Assembly: GCA_002887195.1 (NCBI GenBank)
Contig: PJAB01000231.1
Location: forward strand, 1 to 33,147
Direction of reading: 5' to 3'
DNA length: 33,147 bases
DNA from: Chrysochromulina parva
Lineage: Eukaryota; Haptophyta; Prymnesiales; Chrysochromulinaceae
The notes beneath the pieces were generated by a model that was not told the origin of the DNA, made no database searches, and saw only the letters and a program-made list of their open reading frames with translations. The stretch's first letter is position 1. Every line of letters starts with the position of its first letter. Below, piece by piece: positions 1-8,204 of this stretch. The position numbers and the translations under genes are program-made.

Positions 1-1
1 A

Positions 2-20
2 CCCCCCCCCCCCCCCCCCC
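2..20. repeat. Homopolymer run of 19 C
   Basis: An uninterrupted run of 19 C sits at the left edge, just past the 3' end of the minus-strand DUF1336 gene. It may be a real poly(G/C) tract or the edge of a sequencing or assembly gap. No function is claimed. Confidence 0.95.
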
Positions 21-68
21 GTTGTATCGAGCTCACGTCCGAGAACGTATAAATTTCAGCCGGCTGTT

Positions 69-2885
69 CTAATCCTCGAGCTCAAACGCGAGCTTGAGGA
101 GGTCGAGGCCAGTTATCCGCACGGCGGCTACGGCTTGCTCAGGCAGCTCGCTGTCCTCGCGCCCCTCGATGGTGATGGCCGCGTGCAGCTCAAAGTCGGG
201 GATGCGCCCAAAGAGCGAGTTGACACCCTTTTTGGTCAGGTACGCAAAGCGCATCGTGTTCATGCAGATCTCGAGATAGTCATCGCCTTTGTAGATGGAA
301 CCAGACTTCGTGATGAGCGCCGGTTTACCGTTGTATCCCGCGACCCACCCGAGCCCCAGCGACTTCATATTGTCCACGCGCGGCAGCAGCTTCATCCGTT
401 CCTTGATGTCCAGGTCACCGTTGCTCGGGAGCACGCCCTCAGGGGCATCCTCCCAGAAGCGCTTGAAGAGGCGCGAGGCGGGGCAGTTGCTCTCGATCCA
501 GCGCTGCAGGTCCGCGGCCGCCGCGCTGAAGACCAACACGATCTGGTAGCATGCGCCGTCGGTAGGGCTTCCCATGAGTGAGGGCGCCTCCGCCGGCAGG
601 ATGCAGTTGATCACGAGCCGGCGCGGCAGCCCCGACAGATTGGGCGTCCATTTGCCATCGGGCGGGGGCGGCAGCGTGAGCCTCTGGGACACGTGGAACT
701 GGATCGACTTCTTGCGCTTGAACACATCGCACGTGACAGCATTGTACACGTGCATCGCCGAGGCCTCTTTCTTGCCGTTCAGCTTGTAGTTTGGCCCGAC
801 GCGCAGATCGAACTGAGTGCCGTCACCGTTCGTCACCGAGAGCCGGCTAAGCTCCTTTATCATCGCGGCGTTGGGACCGTCGCTTGCCATTGTGAAGCCC
901 GCCTTGGGCTTGGCTTCCTCCGCTTCCCACTCCTCCTCGGCGGGATGCAGCGTTGTCGGCGGTGGCGGTGGCAGCGGCGTGCCTCCCGGCGACCGCGCTT
1001 CCGAGGTGTCAGCGATCTGCAACTTCTCAGACGCTTCGGCTGGCGGCGGTGACGACGGCGAGGCATCCTCGTTTGCATCCGAGGGGCGCGCAGAGTAGAA
1101 CCCTTCGTCTGGTCCTTCAGAGCGTCCGTCCGAGGTCGTCGGCGTTGCAGGCGTGCTGGCCGAGACGGGCGGATTGCGCACAGCCTCAGCCTCGCACGTG
1201 GCCTCGAGGTACTCGACCTCGCCCTCCTCAGCGTCGAGTCCGGCGGCGTCGTGGGCGTCGATGGCCTCAGCTTCCTCGTCTGCGTCGGCGCCTTCAGCTG
1301 GCGTGGTTCGGGGCGCTGATGCCGCGAGGGCGCTGCTCACAGCGGCGGCGGCGGCGGCGGCGCCGACGCCAAGCAGTGCGTCGTGTGCCGCCTGCAGTGC
1401 CTCGCGCTGCATGGCGACGACGCGCCACAAAGCGAGCAGCTCCGGGCGCATCGCGGCCCCCCGCTCGGCGTGTGGTGGGCGAGCGGGTACTAGGGAGACA
1501 GGGACCTCAGCCAGATCGTCCGACGAGAGGTGCTCGTCCGTCGAGCGGCCGCTGCGCCTGTGCTCGGCCGCGCCCACCTGCATCCGATACTTGGCAGAAG
1601 CCTGCGCCGCCGCGCCGGGCGCGCCATCATCCGTCTGCTCGCCGCCGGTGTAGTCGCGCGCCACGGCCGGCGCATCGCCGCTCACGCTGAGCAGCGGTGG
1701 GGAGGTCATGTCGACCGAGGCGCACAAGCCGCGCCCGCCCCAGAGCGAGGTGCGCGGCCGGCCGGGTACGGCCGCCGCGAGCGCTGCCATCTCTTCGGCG
1801 AGCCTGGCCGCGAGCTGCACCTCGCCCTGGGCGATGGCTACTTGGAGACGTTCGAGCCCAGCGGAGCGCTGCCGGCCGCACGCGGCGCGGAGCACGGCGA
1901 GCCACTCGTCGGCTAGTGCCTCGTCCATCGTGCGCAGCGTCGCCTTGAAGTGGTTGGAGCCACGTTCGGTGGTGCGCGCCACCTTGGCGATCCCCCTCGA
2001 GATGAGCGACTCGGTCGAGAAGCCCACAGCGCCCGCGTGTACGATGATGTGCGTCCACGTGGAACCATCCGGCTCCCGCACGCGCTCCGTGCTCACGTTG
2101 GCGGTGCCCAGCGGCATGCGCCCAACCGCCTTCCCAAAGATGTAGTCGCCCGAACGCACCGAGCCCGAGCCCGACGCGTCGTCCTCATGACGGCTGCTCG
2201 GCTTGTAAAACCAGAGCGAGTGCTCCGTTACGACGAGCATGCGGGTCGACCAGCCGTCCTTGGGCTGCTTATGCGCGCGCACCATGCCTGCGTGCTCGAG
2301 CATGTCTTTGGCCACGCCAGTCGCCGCCTCGCGCGCCTTGCCCAGGATGCCCAGAGCGTGGATGCCCGTGAGTTCCAACTTGAGCAGGTCCGGTGCGTCG
2401 CCCTCTTTCTCTCCTTCGGGCCTGGAGGAGGTGACTGCCTGCATCTGCCGGCCGAGCGCCTGCTGCCAGGCGAGCATACACGCCTGGTCGGTGCCGCCGA
2501 TGAGCAACGCATCTCCGGACATTATGTGCGACACCTCGAGCAAGTATTTGGGTCCGTGCCGCTCGAGCTCATCGGTGGTGACAGCCGCACTGCCCGGCGT
2601 CTCAATGGGGATGATGGACCGTATCGCCCGCAGGTCGACACGGCCACGCTGCTGGCCGAGGCCATCGCTGCCTTCGCCGCCTCGCTCGAACCAGAAGAGT
2701 GCCGACTCAGTGAGCACCAGGAACCGCTCTGCCCAGCTCGTACTCACCGATGCAGTGAAGGCGCCTTGCTTCTTCCACAGATTTGTGCACGCGATGAGCA
2801 CATTTTGGGGGTGTGTCATGCCTCGAATGTGCTCCGCGCCGATCACTGCCTGTTGAGCTGCATCGGCGCGACTGCACATGGCCAT
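69..2885 (-). CDS. PH-PH-DUF1336 (EDR2-like) lipid-binding protein
   Basis: The C-terminal ~260 residues match the EDR2 C-terminal domain (DUF1336): FDLRVGPNYKLNGKKEAS, then a CDVFKRKKSIQFH strand, GYNGKPALITKSGSIYKGDD and YLEICMNTMRFAYLTKKG. The N-terminal part holds two PH-like modules, at about residues 30-150 (WKKQGAF...RFLVLTESALFWF) and 195-340 (WSTRMLVVTEHSLWFYK). The middle 350 residues are acidic and Pro/Ser/Ala-rich, probably disordered. Plant EDR2 proteins are PH-START-DUF1336 and bind phosphoinositides at membranes; no START domain is seen here. A peripheral-membrane lipid-binding role is therefore inferred. The first ATG of the open frame is at 2885, with a second two codons on at 2879; an ATG at 2819 just before the first PH module is a fallback. 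About 938 aa. It is divergent from the CS-domain gene across 174 bp. Confidence 0.85.
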   Translation of the reverse strand: MAMCSRADAAQQAVIGAEHIRGMTHPQNVLIACTNLWKKQGAFTASVSTSWAERFLVLTESALFWFERGGEGSDGLGQQRGRVDLRAIRSIIPIETPGSAAVTTDELERHGPKYLLEVSHIMSGDALLIGGTDQACMLAWQQALGRQMQAVTSSRPEGEKEGDAPDLLKLELTGIHALGILGKAREAATGVAKDMLEHAGMVRAHKQPKDGWSTRMLVVTEHSLWFYKPSSRHEDDASGSGSVRSGDYIFGKAVGRMPLGTANVSTERVREPDGSTWTHIIVHAGAVGFSTESLISRGIAKVARTTERGSNHFKATLRTMDEALADEWLAVLRAACGRQRSAGLERLQVAIAQGEVQLAARLAEEMAALAAAVPGRPRTSLWGGRGLCASVDMTSPPLLSVSGDAPAVARDYTGGEQTDDGAPGAAAQASAKYRMQVGAAEHRRSGRSTDEHLSSDDLAEVPVSLVPARPPHAERGAAMRPELLALWRVVAMQREALQAAHDALLGVGAAAAAAAVSSALAASAPRTTPAEGADADEEAEAIDAHDAAGLDAEEGEVEYLEATCEAEAVRNPPVSASTPATPTTSDGRSEGPDEGFYSARPSDANEDASPSSPPPAEASEKLQIADTSEARSPGGTPLPPPPPTTLHPAEEEWEAEEAKPKAGFTMASDGPNAAMIKELSRLSVTNGDGTQFDLRVGPNYKLNGKKEASAMHVYNAVTCDVFKRKKSIQFHVSQRLTLPPPPDGKWTPNLSGLPRRLVINCILPAEAPSLMGSPTDGACYQIVLVFSAAAADLQRWIESNCPASRLFKRFWEDAPEGVLPSNGDLDIKERMKLLPRVDNMKSLGLGWVAGYNGKPALITKSGSIYKGDDYLEICMNTMRFAYLTKKGVNSLFGRIPDFELHAAITIEGREDSELPEQAVAAVRITGLDLLKLAFELED

Positions 2886-3059
2886 TATCGGAGCGGACAC
2901 TGCACAGTGCCCTTTTTCGCGATTTTGCCGACGGTGTGAACCGCTTGAGGACGGGAAGTGTCTGACAACGTGCCAACTCTCATCTCATCGCATACATGGA
3001 AACCGACTCGAGGAACTTCGCAATTACTTCCGCGCCTCTTCTTTGTGGCAGTCCGCGCG
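2886..3059. promoter_or_regulatory. Divergent promoter 1 (DUF1336 gene / CS-domain gene)
   Basis: This 174-bp gap between two opposed start codons must hold both upstream regions. It contains GTGTGAA at 2934-2940, which is TTCACAC on the minus strand, the hexamer shared by all divergent gaps in this window. No TATA box is evident. Confidence 0.6.
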
Positions 3060-4022
3060 ATGGCCTCGAAGCCCTGTCCGTGCACATGGGCGCAGACGCG
3101 CGATGAGCTCGTGCTCACCTTTACGTGCAAGGACAAGGATAACCAGGGCTTCGACGGCATGCCGATAACGCAGGTGACCGACGCAGACATCAGCTTCTCG
3201 TGGGAGGAGCTGGAGTTGCGGGCTCGCTTCCTTCATCCAGTCCGTGCCAGCTCAGCGAAGTGGGACGTCAAGAGAGGCGTGAGCGTGGTTTCGCTGCGCA
3301 AGGGCGAGGCCCACGCAACACAGTGGCCGCAGCCCTTCGAAACCAAACTGGCCCACGTAAAAGTCGATTGGGACAGATACAAAGACGAAGACGAGGACGA
3401 GGACACTCCCATCAAGAAGCTACCGACAGCGCCACCGACGCCAGTCACATACGAGCAGCTCGCAGACATGGCGATCACGAGGATGGCGAGTGCGAACCTC
3501 AGCGGATCGTCCGAACCAGAGCGGTCGAAGCCTGGCTCGGATAAGTGGCTTGAGCTGCCCAATGCCCTCGAGGCACCGTCCGAAGAGAAAGATGTGAGCA
3601 CGAGCGCCGACGCCGCGACGCCGCCGTTGGGTGCCCCACCCTTGCCACCTGTGATCTCGGCGGCCATTGAACCCAAGTGGGTGGCAGATTGGCGAGGGCT
3701 CACCTACCCACAGCGCATGGTGACGATGGCGCTCTGCTGGAATGCGCAATTGCCCGAGGCCAGGCAAGAGAGTGCGCTCCGGCTGTTCGAGCTGCTGCGT
3801 GGCGGCGGTGAGCACCTCGCTCAGCTCGCGGCCGCCATGAAGGGTGGGCAGCTTGGCAAGCTCAGGCTCGACACCTCCGTCTACGACGCCGAGATGCGCC
3901 CGCAGCGCTGGGTGACCCAATTCGAAGCGATGAACAGGAAGGAGCAGATGGCTGTTCTCGAGATCATGTTCAAGACGCTGAGCTTCGAGGAGCAGACGCT
4001 CGTGGTGAGTACATTTGCTTGA
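3060..4022 (+). CDS. CS-domain (p23-like) co-chaperone-type protein
   Basis: Residues ~5-110 look like a CS domain, the beta-sandwich of p23 and Sgt1. It begins CTWAQTRDELVLTFTCKD, continues DADISFSWEELELRARF, has a KWDV...GVSVVSLRKGE edge and ends with WPQPFETK and the acidic KVDWDRYKDEDEDEDT, closely resembling the end of p23. CS proteins usually bind Hsp90 clients or adaptors; that role is inferred. After a Ser/Pro/Thr-rich linker comes an unrecognised helical region of ~100 residues (WVADWRGLTYPQRMVTMALC). The open frame extends upstream without an ATG, so the ATG at 3060 (gcgATGg) is chosen; 320 aa. The last codons run through GTGAGT at 4005-4010, a perfect donor-like sequence in phase 0, so the true C-terminus may lie in a further exon. 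Confidence 0.75.
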   Translation: MASKPCPCTWAQTRDELVLTFTCKDKDNQGFDGMPITQVTDADISFSWEELELRARFLHPVRASSAKWDVKRGVSVVSLRKGEAHATQWPQPFETKLAHVKVDWDRYKDEDEDEDTPIKKLPTAPPTPVTYEQLADMAITRMASANLSGSSEPERSKPGSDKWLELPNALEAPSEEKDVSTSADAATPPLGAPPLPPVISAAIEPKWVADWRGLTYPQRMVTMALCWNAQLPEARQESALRLFELLRGGGEHLAQLAAAMKGGQLGKLRLDTSVYDAEMRPQRWVTQFEAMNRKEQMAVLEIMFKTLSFEEQTLVVSTFA

Positions 4023-4309
4023 GACGCTGATCGTGTCTAAGATAAGATGCTCCCTGATGCTCCCTGATGCTCTCCGTACGGGGCCGCGCGACGCCGGGGC
4101 GCGAGGCGCACGGTCGACGGTGCGTGTCGATACCTCGCCTCGGTTTCCCGGGACGGCGAGCCCCGCATGCTGCGACTCGACGACTGGCGGTGTGTGCGGC
4201 TGTGGCCCGCGTGGGGCGCTGCGGTCGGTCGTGCTGCGCTGCGCGTGCGTAGGCGAGGGTACACGTGTTAGCCGTTATACTTAGCCGTTACTCGAAACGT
4301 TGCGCTTTT
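4023..4309. other. Convergent spacer A, no gene
   Basis: GC- and CpG-rich sequence between the 3' ends of the CS-domain gene and the orphan Ala-rich gene. Apart from a small GATGCTCCCT tandem near 4047-4070 and the direct repeat listed separately, nothing is recognised. Confidence 0.6.
4268..4290. repeat. Direct repeat TTAGCCGTTA x2
   Basis: Two identical 10-mers (4268-4277 and 4281-4290) are separated by TAC, giving a 13-bp period. They lie close to the stop of the minus-strand gene. Function unknown. Confidence 0.9.
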
Positions 4310-6172
4310 TTACGTTTTTACTATTCCGATTGTGATTCGTCGTGTTGCCCGATGACCCGGTTCGCGCCTTAGTTCGCGCTCGTCGGTGGACGTGGGCCGA
4401 AGCGCCGGCGCGCACTTCGCCGCCTCCGTCACGGCCTCTTTCACGGCTTCTTTCGCCTTGCCTGCGTCCCCTCCAGAAGCCACGACAAGCAGGGGACGAC
4501 GCGAATGGCAGCGGTTGTGGCGGAACGGTAGCCCGAAGAGCTTGGCAAAGCGCGTCCTCTCGGCCGCGTCCCTTGTCTTCGCCACCAGCCGCTCGGCGCG
4601 CTCGCTTTGGCGCGCGATGCGGCCCTCCGCGATTTGGATAGCCACGACGCGCTCCGCCGCGCGCTGGCGCGCGAGCTCTGTCTTTGGGTCATTCTGCTCG
4701 AGGAGCAATGCATACACGTCCTGCTGTGAAATAGGCTCACGTGGGCGCGGCCTCGGCATATGCACCGGCCGACCCCCTAGCATCACCACCACGCCTTTGG
4801 CCGGGGCGGAGGCCGCAACCGCACGGCGCGCCGAGCTGGGAGGCAATTCGATACGCATCGGCTTGGGACGCGGCCTGGGGCGTGGTGACTCGACCGCGAC
4901 CGGCGGGCGCGGCTGCAGGGACTCAGCACTCTCCCACAAGCTCGACATTCCGTCCTCCCAAGGCGGCTTAGGCGGAGAGACACTCCTCCTGTGGTCCTCG
5001 ATATCGCTGCCACTCTCGACCTCTAGCGTGCTGTGAATATCCGTGATGTGAATCTCCGTGCCGTGAATCGCCGTGGCGTTCGCCTCTGCCACCGTGCGAG
5101 GCTTCTCCTGGGTGCGCGGGCGTCGTACAGACGAGTTGGCTGGTCGAGAGCGCGACGGTGCCGCGGCTGATCTGGAGTCTGAGGTGGAGGTGCAGGCGCA
5201 CGTGCAGGCAGAGGTGCAGGCGGAGGCGGGGGGGTGAGCAGCTTTGGGCACGGCCCTTGGTTCGGCCGAGGCCGCGGGTTGCGCCCGGGCAGCCCGCGCC
5301 GCTGGGAGCAAGGGCACCCAGTAAGCCGGTGCGCGGCCGGAGTCTGGAGCGGTCTTGAGAGGCCACTCCTGGCCGAGGAGTAGATGCACGGTCTCCGCCT
5401 CCAAATGCTTTTGGTCCGTCGCGCGAAGTGTGCGAGGCTGCTGGGCTCCTCGCGTCGAGCCGAACGACATGGTCGAGGCGGGCGGCGTGGTCGAGGCGGG
5501 CCGAGCCGAGGCGGGCCGAGGCGAGGAGCGCAGCGCGCTGCGCACAGGCGAGGAAGCGCGTGTGGAGTCGGGTAGCGTCGGGTAACTTGCCGCGGAGATG
5601 GGGCCAGGGTCGCCACGCCACAGGTGGTCGGGATCCCATCTGACTGACGAGGCCACGCCCATTTCGGCCGGTCCAGCGGCTTCAGGATCACGATGGACTG
5701 ACGAGCTGGTGGGGCGTGGATGAGCCAAAAACCACTCCGCAATCGATTTCTCCGCCGGCAGCCGCTCGGCTTCTGCCGCTGCGGCTGCCTCAGTTGCCAG
5801 CCGCTCTACATCGAGCCTCTCCGCCTCCGCCTTCTCTACCACCAGCTGCGGCGTCGCTGGCTCTACCGGCTCCGGCTTTGATACCGGGTCAGCCGCTGCC
5901 TCAGCTGCTGCCGCCACTGCAACTGCCGCAGGCACCGCCACAGGAACAGCCTCACCCGCTGCCCTCTCAGCCGCGCTGGCCTCAGCCACTGCTTCCACCG
6001 CCAAACGAGCCTCAGTGAACTGAGCTTCGGCTGACCGGGCGAGCTCCAGCGCTCGGGCTGCGGCGGCAACGCATAACGCTGCCAATTCTGCCGCAGCGGT
6101 TGCCTCAGCCGCCTCCTCAGCTTCGAAAACTTCCTCGAGCCTCTGGGTAAGTGCCTCTAGCCGGTCGCACAT
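4310..6172 (-). CDS. Ala-rich low-complexity protein, unrecognised
   Basis: A 620-aa open frame starts at a true ATG. Residues 1-150 are Ala/Glu-rich and heptad-like (LTQRLEEVFEAEEAAEAT), suggesting a coiled coil. The middle is Ser/Pro/Arg-rich and probably disordered. The last ~120 residues are charged and helical (ISQQDVYALLLEQNDPKTEL, then an Arg/Ala-rich stretch). Internal DNA repeats encode HGTEIHITDIHST-like and Cys/Thr segments (see repeats). No family is recognised and no function is proposed. A GAG|GTGAGA donor-like site lies upstream at 6242, so a short 5' exon is possible. The gene is divergent from the sulfotransferase and convergent with the CS-domain gene, as the local pattern predicts; this, plus the long open frame, is the main support for it being real. 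Confidence 0.6.
   Translation of the reverse strand: MCDRLEALTQRLEEVFEAEEAAEATAAAELAALCVAAAARALELARSAEAQFTEARLAVEAVAEASAAERAAGEAVPVAVPAAVAVAAAAEAAADPVSKPEPVEPATPQLVVEKAEAERLDVERLATEAAAAAEAERLPAEKSIAEWFLAHPRPTSSSVHRDPEAAGPAEMGVASSVRWDPDHLWRGDPGPISAASYPTLPDSTRASSPVRSALRSSPRPASARPASTTPPASTMSFGSTRGAQQPRTLRATDQKHLEAETVHLLLGQEWPLKTAPDSGRAPAYWVPLLPAARAARAQPAASAEPRAVPKAAHPPASACTSACTCACTSTSDSRSAAAPSRSRPANSSVRRPRTQEKPRTVAEANATAIHGTEIHITDIHSTLEVESGSDIEDHRRSVSPPKPPWEDGMSSLWESAESLQPRPPVAVESPRPRPRPKPMRIELPPSSARRAVAASAPAKGVVVMLGGRPVHMPRPRPREPISQQDVYALLLEQNDPKTELARQRAAERVVAIQIAEGRIARQSERAERLVAKTRDAAERTRFAKLFGLPFRHNRCHSRRPLLVVASGGDAGKAKEAVKEAVTEAAKCAPALRPTSTDERELRREPGHRATRRITIGIVKT
5033..5077. repeat. 15-bp tandem repeat, 3 copies, in coding DNA
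   Basis: Three adjacent 15-mers share GTGAATNNCCGTG and start at 5033, 5048 and 5063. In the minus-strand frame they encode an isoleucine/histidine repeat (HGTEIHITDIHST). The unit length keeps the reading frame. Confidence 0.9.
5187..5222. repeat. 12-bp tandem repeat, 3 copies, in coding DNA
   Basis: GAGGTGCAGGCG, CACGTGCAGGCA and GAGGTGCAGGCG lie in tandem. In the minus-strand frame they encode ACTSACTCACTSTS, an unusual Cys/Thr cluster in an otherwise Cys-poor protein. Confidence 0.9.
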
Positions 6173-6425
6173 AGACAGAGATGGTTGTGGGGTCGCGGAT
6201 GAGGGCGGCGACCTGAGAGAGGTCAGTCCAGTTCGCTCTCACCTCTAGTCCCTCAAGACCTGTCAAGACACACGAAAAACGTGCATTCACAGCACGCCAA
6301 TCACGCACACACAGTAACTCCAGTACAGATCCCTTCTACGAACGATCCTTATCGGAGCACTTTCGATCGTCGGACTATCGTCGGCGCCCCTTTTTTGGAC
6401 TTCGCGTGAATATGGACGGCGTCTC
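6173..6425. promoter_or_regulatory. Divergent promoter 2 (orphan gene / sulfotransferase)
   Basis: This gap holds TTCACA at 6286-6291 and two TCAAGAC sites exactly 10 bp apart (6253 and 6263), an arrangement seen again in divergent promoter 4. A short upstream ATG frame (6412-6474) overlaps the sulfotransferase start. From 6318 the sulfotransferase frame is already open and encodes a hydrophobic stretch, so part of this gap is probably coding. Confidence 0.55.
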
Positions 6426-8204
6426 ATGGTGGCGCACAGGTGGCGTGGACCCGACGCGACGTTGCATGGCGTGACGACCAGTCCGAAATGTGGGCTGCTG
6501 GTGCTCGCTCACGTGCCGAAGACGGGTGGTTCTACAATCACGGAAGTGCTGCAGACTTTGCCCGGCTGGGTATTTCTTGGCAGACCCAGGTCTGGGCATC
6601 CTCATTTCTTTGCTGCTTTCGGCGATTTGTTTGATAAAACGCGCGCCGTTCCGTCCATTTGGCGCTATGCTCCACCCGCGTGCCGAGAGAAATTCCACCC
6701 GAACACTTCCGCGATCGAGGGCAGCGGTTGCGGCGGCCTGCTCAACTGGCGCGAGCGCAGGATTATCGTTGACTTCCACGAACCGATTGGCGTCGGGCGC
6801 TTCCATGATTCAGTGCTGCCGCGGCTCGGAACACTGCGCGCTCGGTATCGCGCGGCAGGGTGCCCGATGGCTGTCGGCACAGTGCTGCGAGAGCCCTCAT
6901 CGCAGATGCTCTCCGAGTTTCTCTACTTTCACGTGGCTTTCCACCCGCAGCTGCATGGCAACGTAAGCTTGCAGGAGAGCGTCTTTGTGAATAGGTGGCT
7001 GCCTGGGCGCGCGAATCCGCAACTTGCGTGGATGCGCAACAACAAGTGCAGCTATATTGGCAGCATCTTCCTCTGCAGCACGCCTTACAACCAGGCATGC
7101 GGCCACAACCAACATATTTACGAAGGCAATGAGCGAGCTGAGCTTGGTTGCGGTGAGGATTACAAGTACGATTGCAACGTCAGCGGAGGTGTCAGAAGGG
7201 CGGGCGCCACGAGCAAGGATGTGAGCAACCGCACGCTCGATCGCGAGGCGAAAGCCACTGCAGTGGCACTCCGGATGCTGCGCCACTTTGACGTAGTGGG
7301 CACCACGTCCAACGTGGGCGAGGTCATGTGGGCGATGCTCGCGCGCGCGGGCTACTTTTTCAATGAGACCACCGTGTGGCGCGGCACGAAGATGGCGGCG
7401 AGGCTGTCGTCGACGGGGGATTCCGCAAGAGGCTCGGAGCTGACCGAGCGTCCGCCAACGCTCGGCACCGTGTTCCGCTGCAATCCGCCCGGGAAAGGCG
7501 GCCGGCTCTCGCTCAACTCGATGAGTGCCGACACCCTACGCAGGCTCCGGGCGCACTCACGCTGCGACCGGGTGCTGTACGAGGCGGCGCTGCTGCGCGA
7601 GCGAGAGGAGCTCGCCTTCACTGCTCGGCTTGCGCGCTGGCTTGCTCTGCCTGGGATTCAGCTGCAGGCACCACCGCCACCGCAGAGCTGGCCTTCATCT
7701 CTTGACACCAAGGTCGAGCTGCTTCGGCAGCAGCTTGGCCTAAAGGCTGAAGTGCCGCTCGCGCAGGTGGTGGAGCGGTCTATGCAGGAGCTGGGCCTCG
7801 ACAGCAAGTCCAAGGGCCAGTCCCTCCTCGCCAAGACCGATGCTTGCTTGCGCACCCTCGGCATGTCAACTGAACGGTTGCCGTCGGGACAGGAGGTGCT
7901 TGCGAGTCCGCCGAGTCTGTATCACTTGTACGAATCGGGTGCCGCGCATCGAGCTGCTGTGCGCGCAGGAGTGGCTTCCACTGCCGGGCTGGCCAATGTT
8001 GAACCTGCGCTGCTCCAATCGCCGGGTGCCACGCAGATGGCGAGACGATTCCGGGAGAATCTGGAGCTCAGGTTCTCGTGCAAGGTGGCGGGGAGTGTAA
8101 ATAGTGCCTCGCCGGGCACCGAGCTCATGCGGATACCCGACGAGGAGGAGCGGTCTTCGACGGGCATCGTCACGTATGGCCCAGAGGCTGTCTTCCGACG
8201 ATGA
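6426..8204 (+). CDS. PAPS-dependent carbohydrate sulfotransferase-like protein
   Basis: Residues 29-38, HVPKTGGSTI, are the 5'-phosphosulfate-binding loop of PAPS sulfotransferases of the heparan/chondroitin type. LREPSSQMLSEF at ~154-164 supplies the 3'-phosphate-binding pair Arg155 and Ser163, eight residues apart as in the family. Cys-rich insertions and several N-x-S/T sites (NTS, NVS, NRT, NET) fit a Golgi-lumenal glycoprotein transferring sulfate to a polysaccharide; the acceptor is unknown. LYEAALLREREEL near residue 383 resembles the usual C-terminal D..LY helix. The last ~150 residues are not recognised. The first ATG gives 592 aa with no membrane anchor. The frame is open upstream to 6318 and encodes LRTILIGALSIVGLSSAPLF, a plausible type II signal anchor, so the annotated N-terminus is probably incomplete. 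Confidence 0.82.
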   Translation: MVAHRWRGPDATLHGVTTSPKCGLLVLAHVPKTGGSTITEVLQTLPGWVFLGRPRSGHPHFFAAFGDLFDKTRAVPSIWRYAPPACREKFHPNTSAIEGSGCGGLLNWRERRIIVDFHEPIGVGRFHDSVLPRLGTLRARYRAAGCPMAVGTVLREPSSQMLSEFLYFHVAFHPQLHGNVSLQESVFVNRWLPGRANPQLAWMRNNKCSYIGSIFLCSTPYNQACGHNQHIYEGNERAELGCGEDYKYDCNVSGGVRRAGATSKDVSNRTLDREAKATAVALRMLRHFDVVGTTSNVGEVMWAMLARAGYFFNETTVWRGTKMAARLSSTGDSARGSELTERPPTLGTVFRCNPPGKGGRLSLNSMSADTLRRLRAHSRCDRVLYEAALLREREELAFTARLARWLALPGIQLQAPPPPQSWPSSLDTKVELLRQQLGLKAEVPLAQVVERSMQELGLDSKSKGQSLLAKTDACLRTLGMSTERLPSGQEVLASPPSLYHLYESGAAHRAAVRAGVASTAGLANVEPALLQSPGATQMARRFRENLELRFSCKVAGSVNSASPGTELMRIPDEEERSSTGIVTYGPEAVFRR

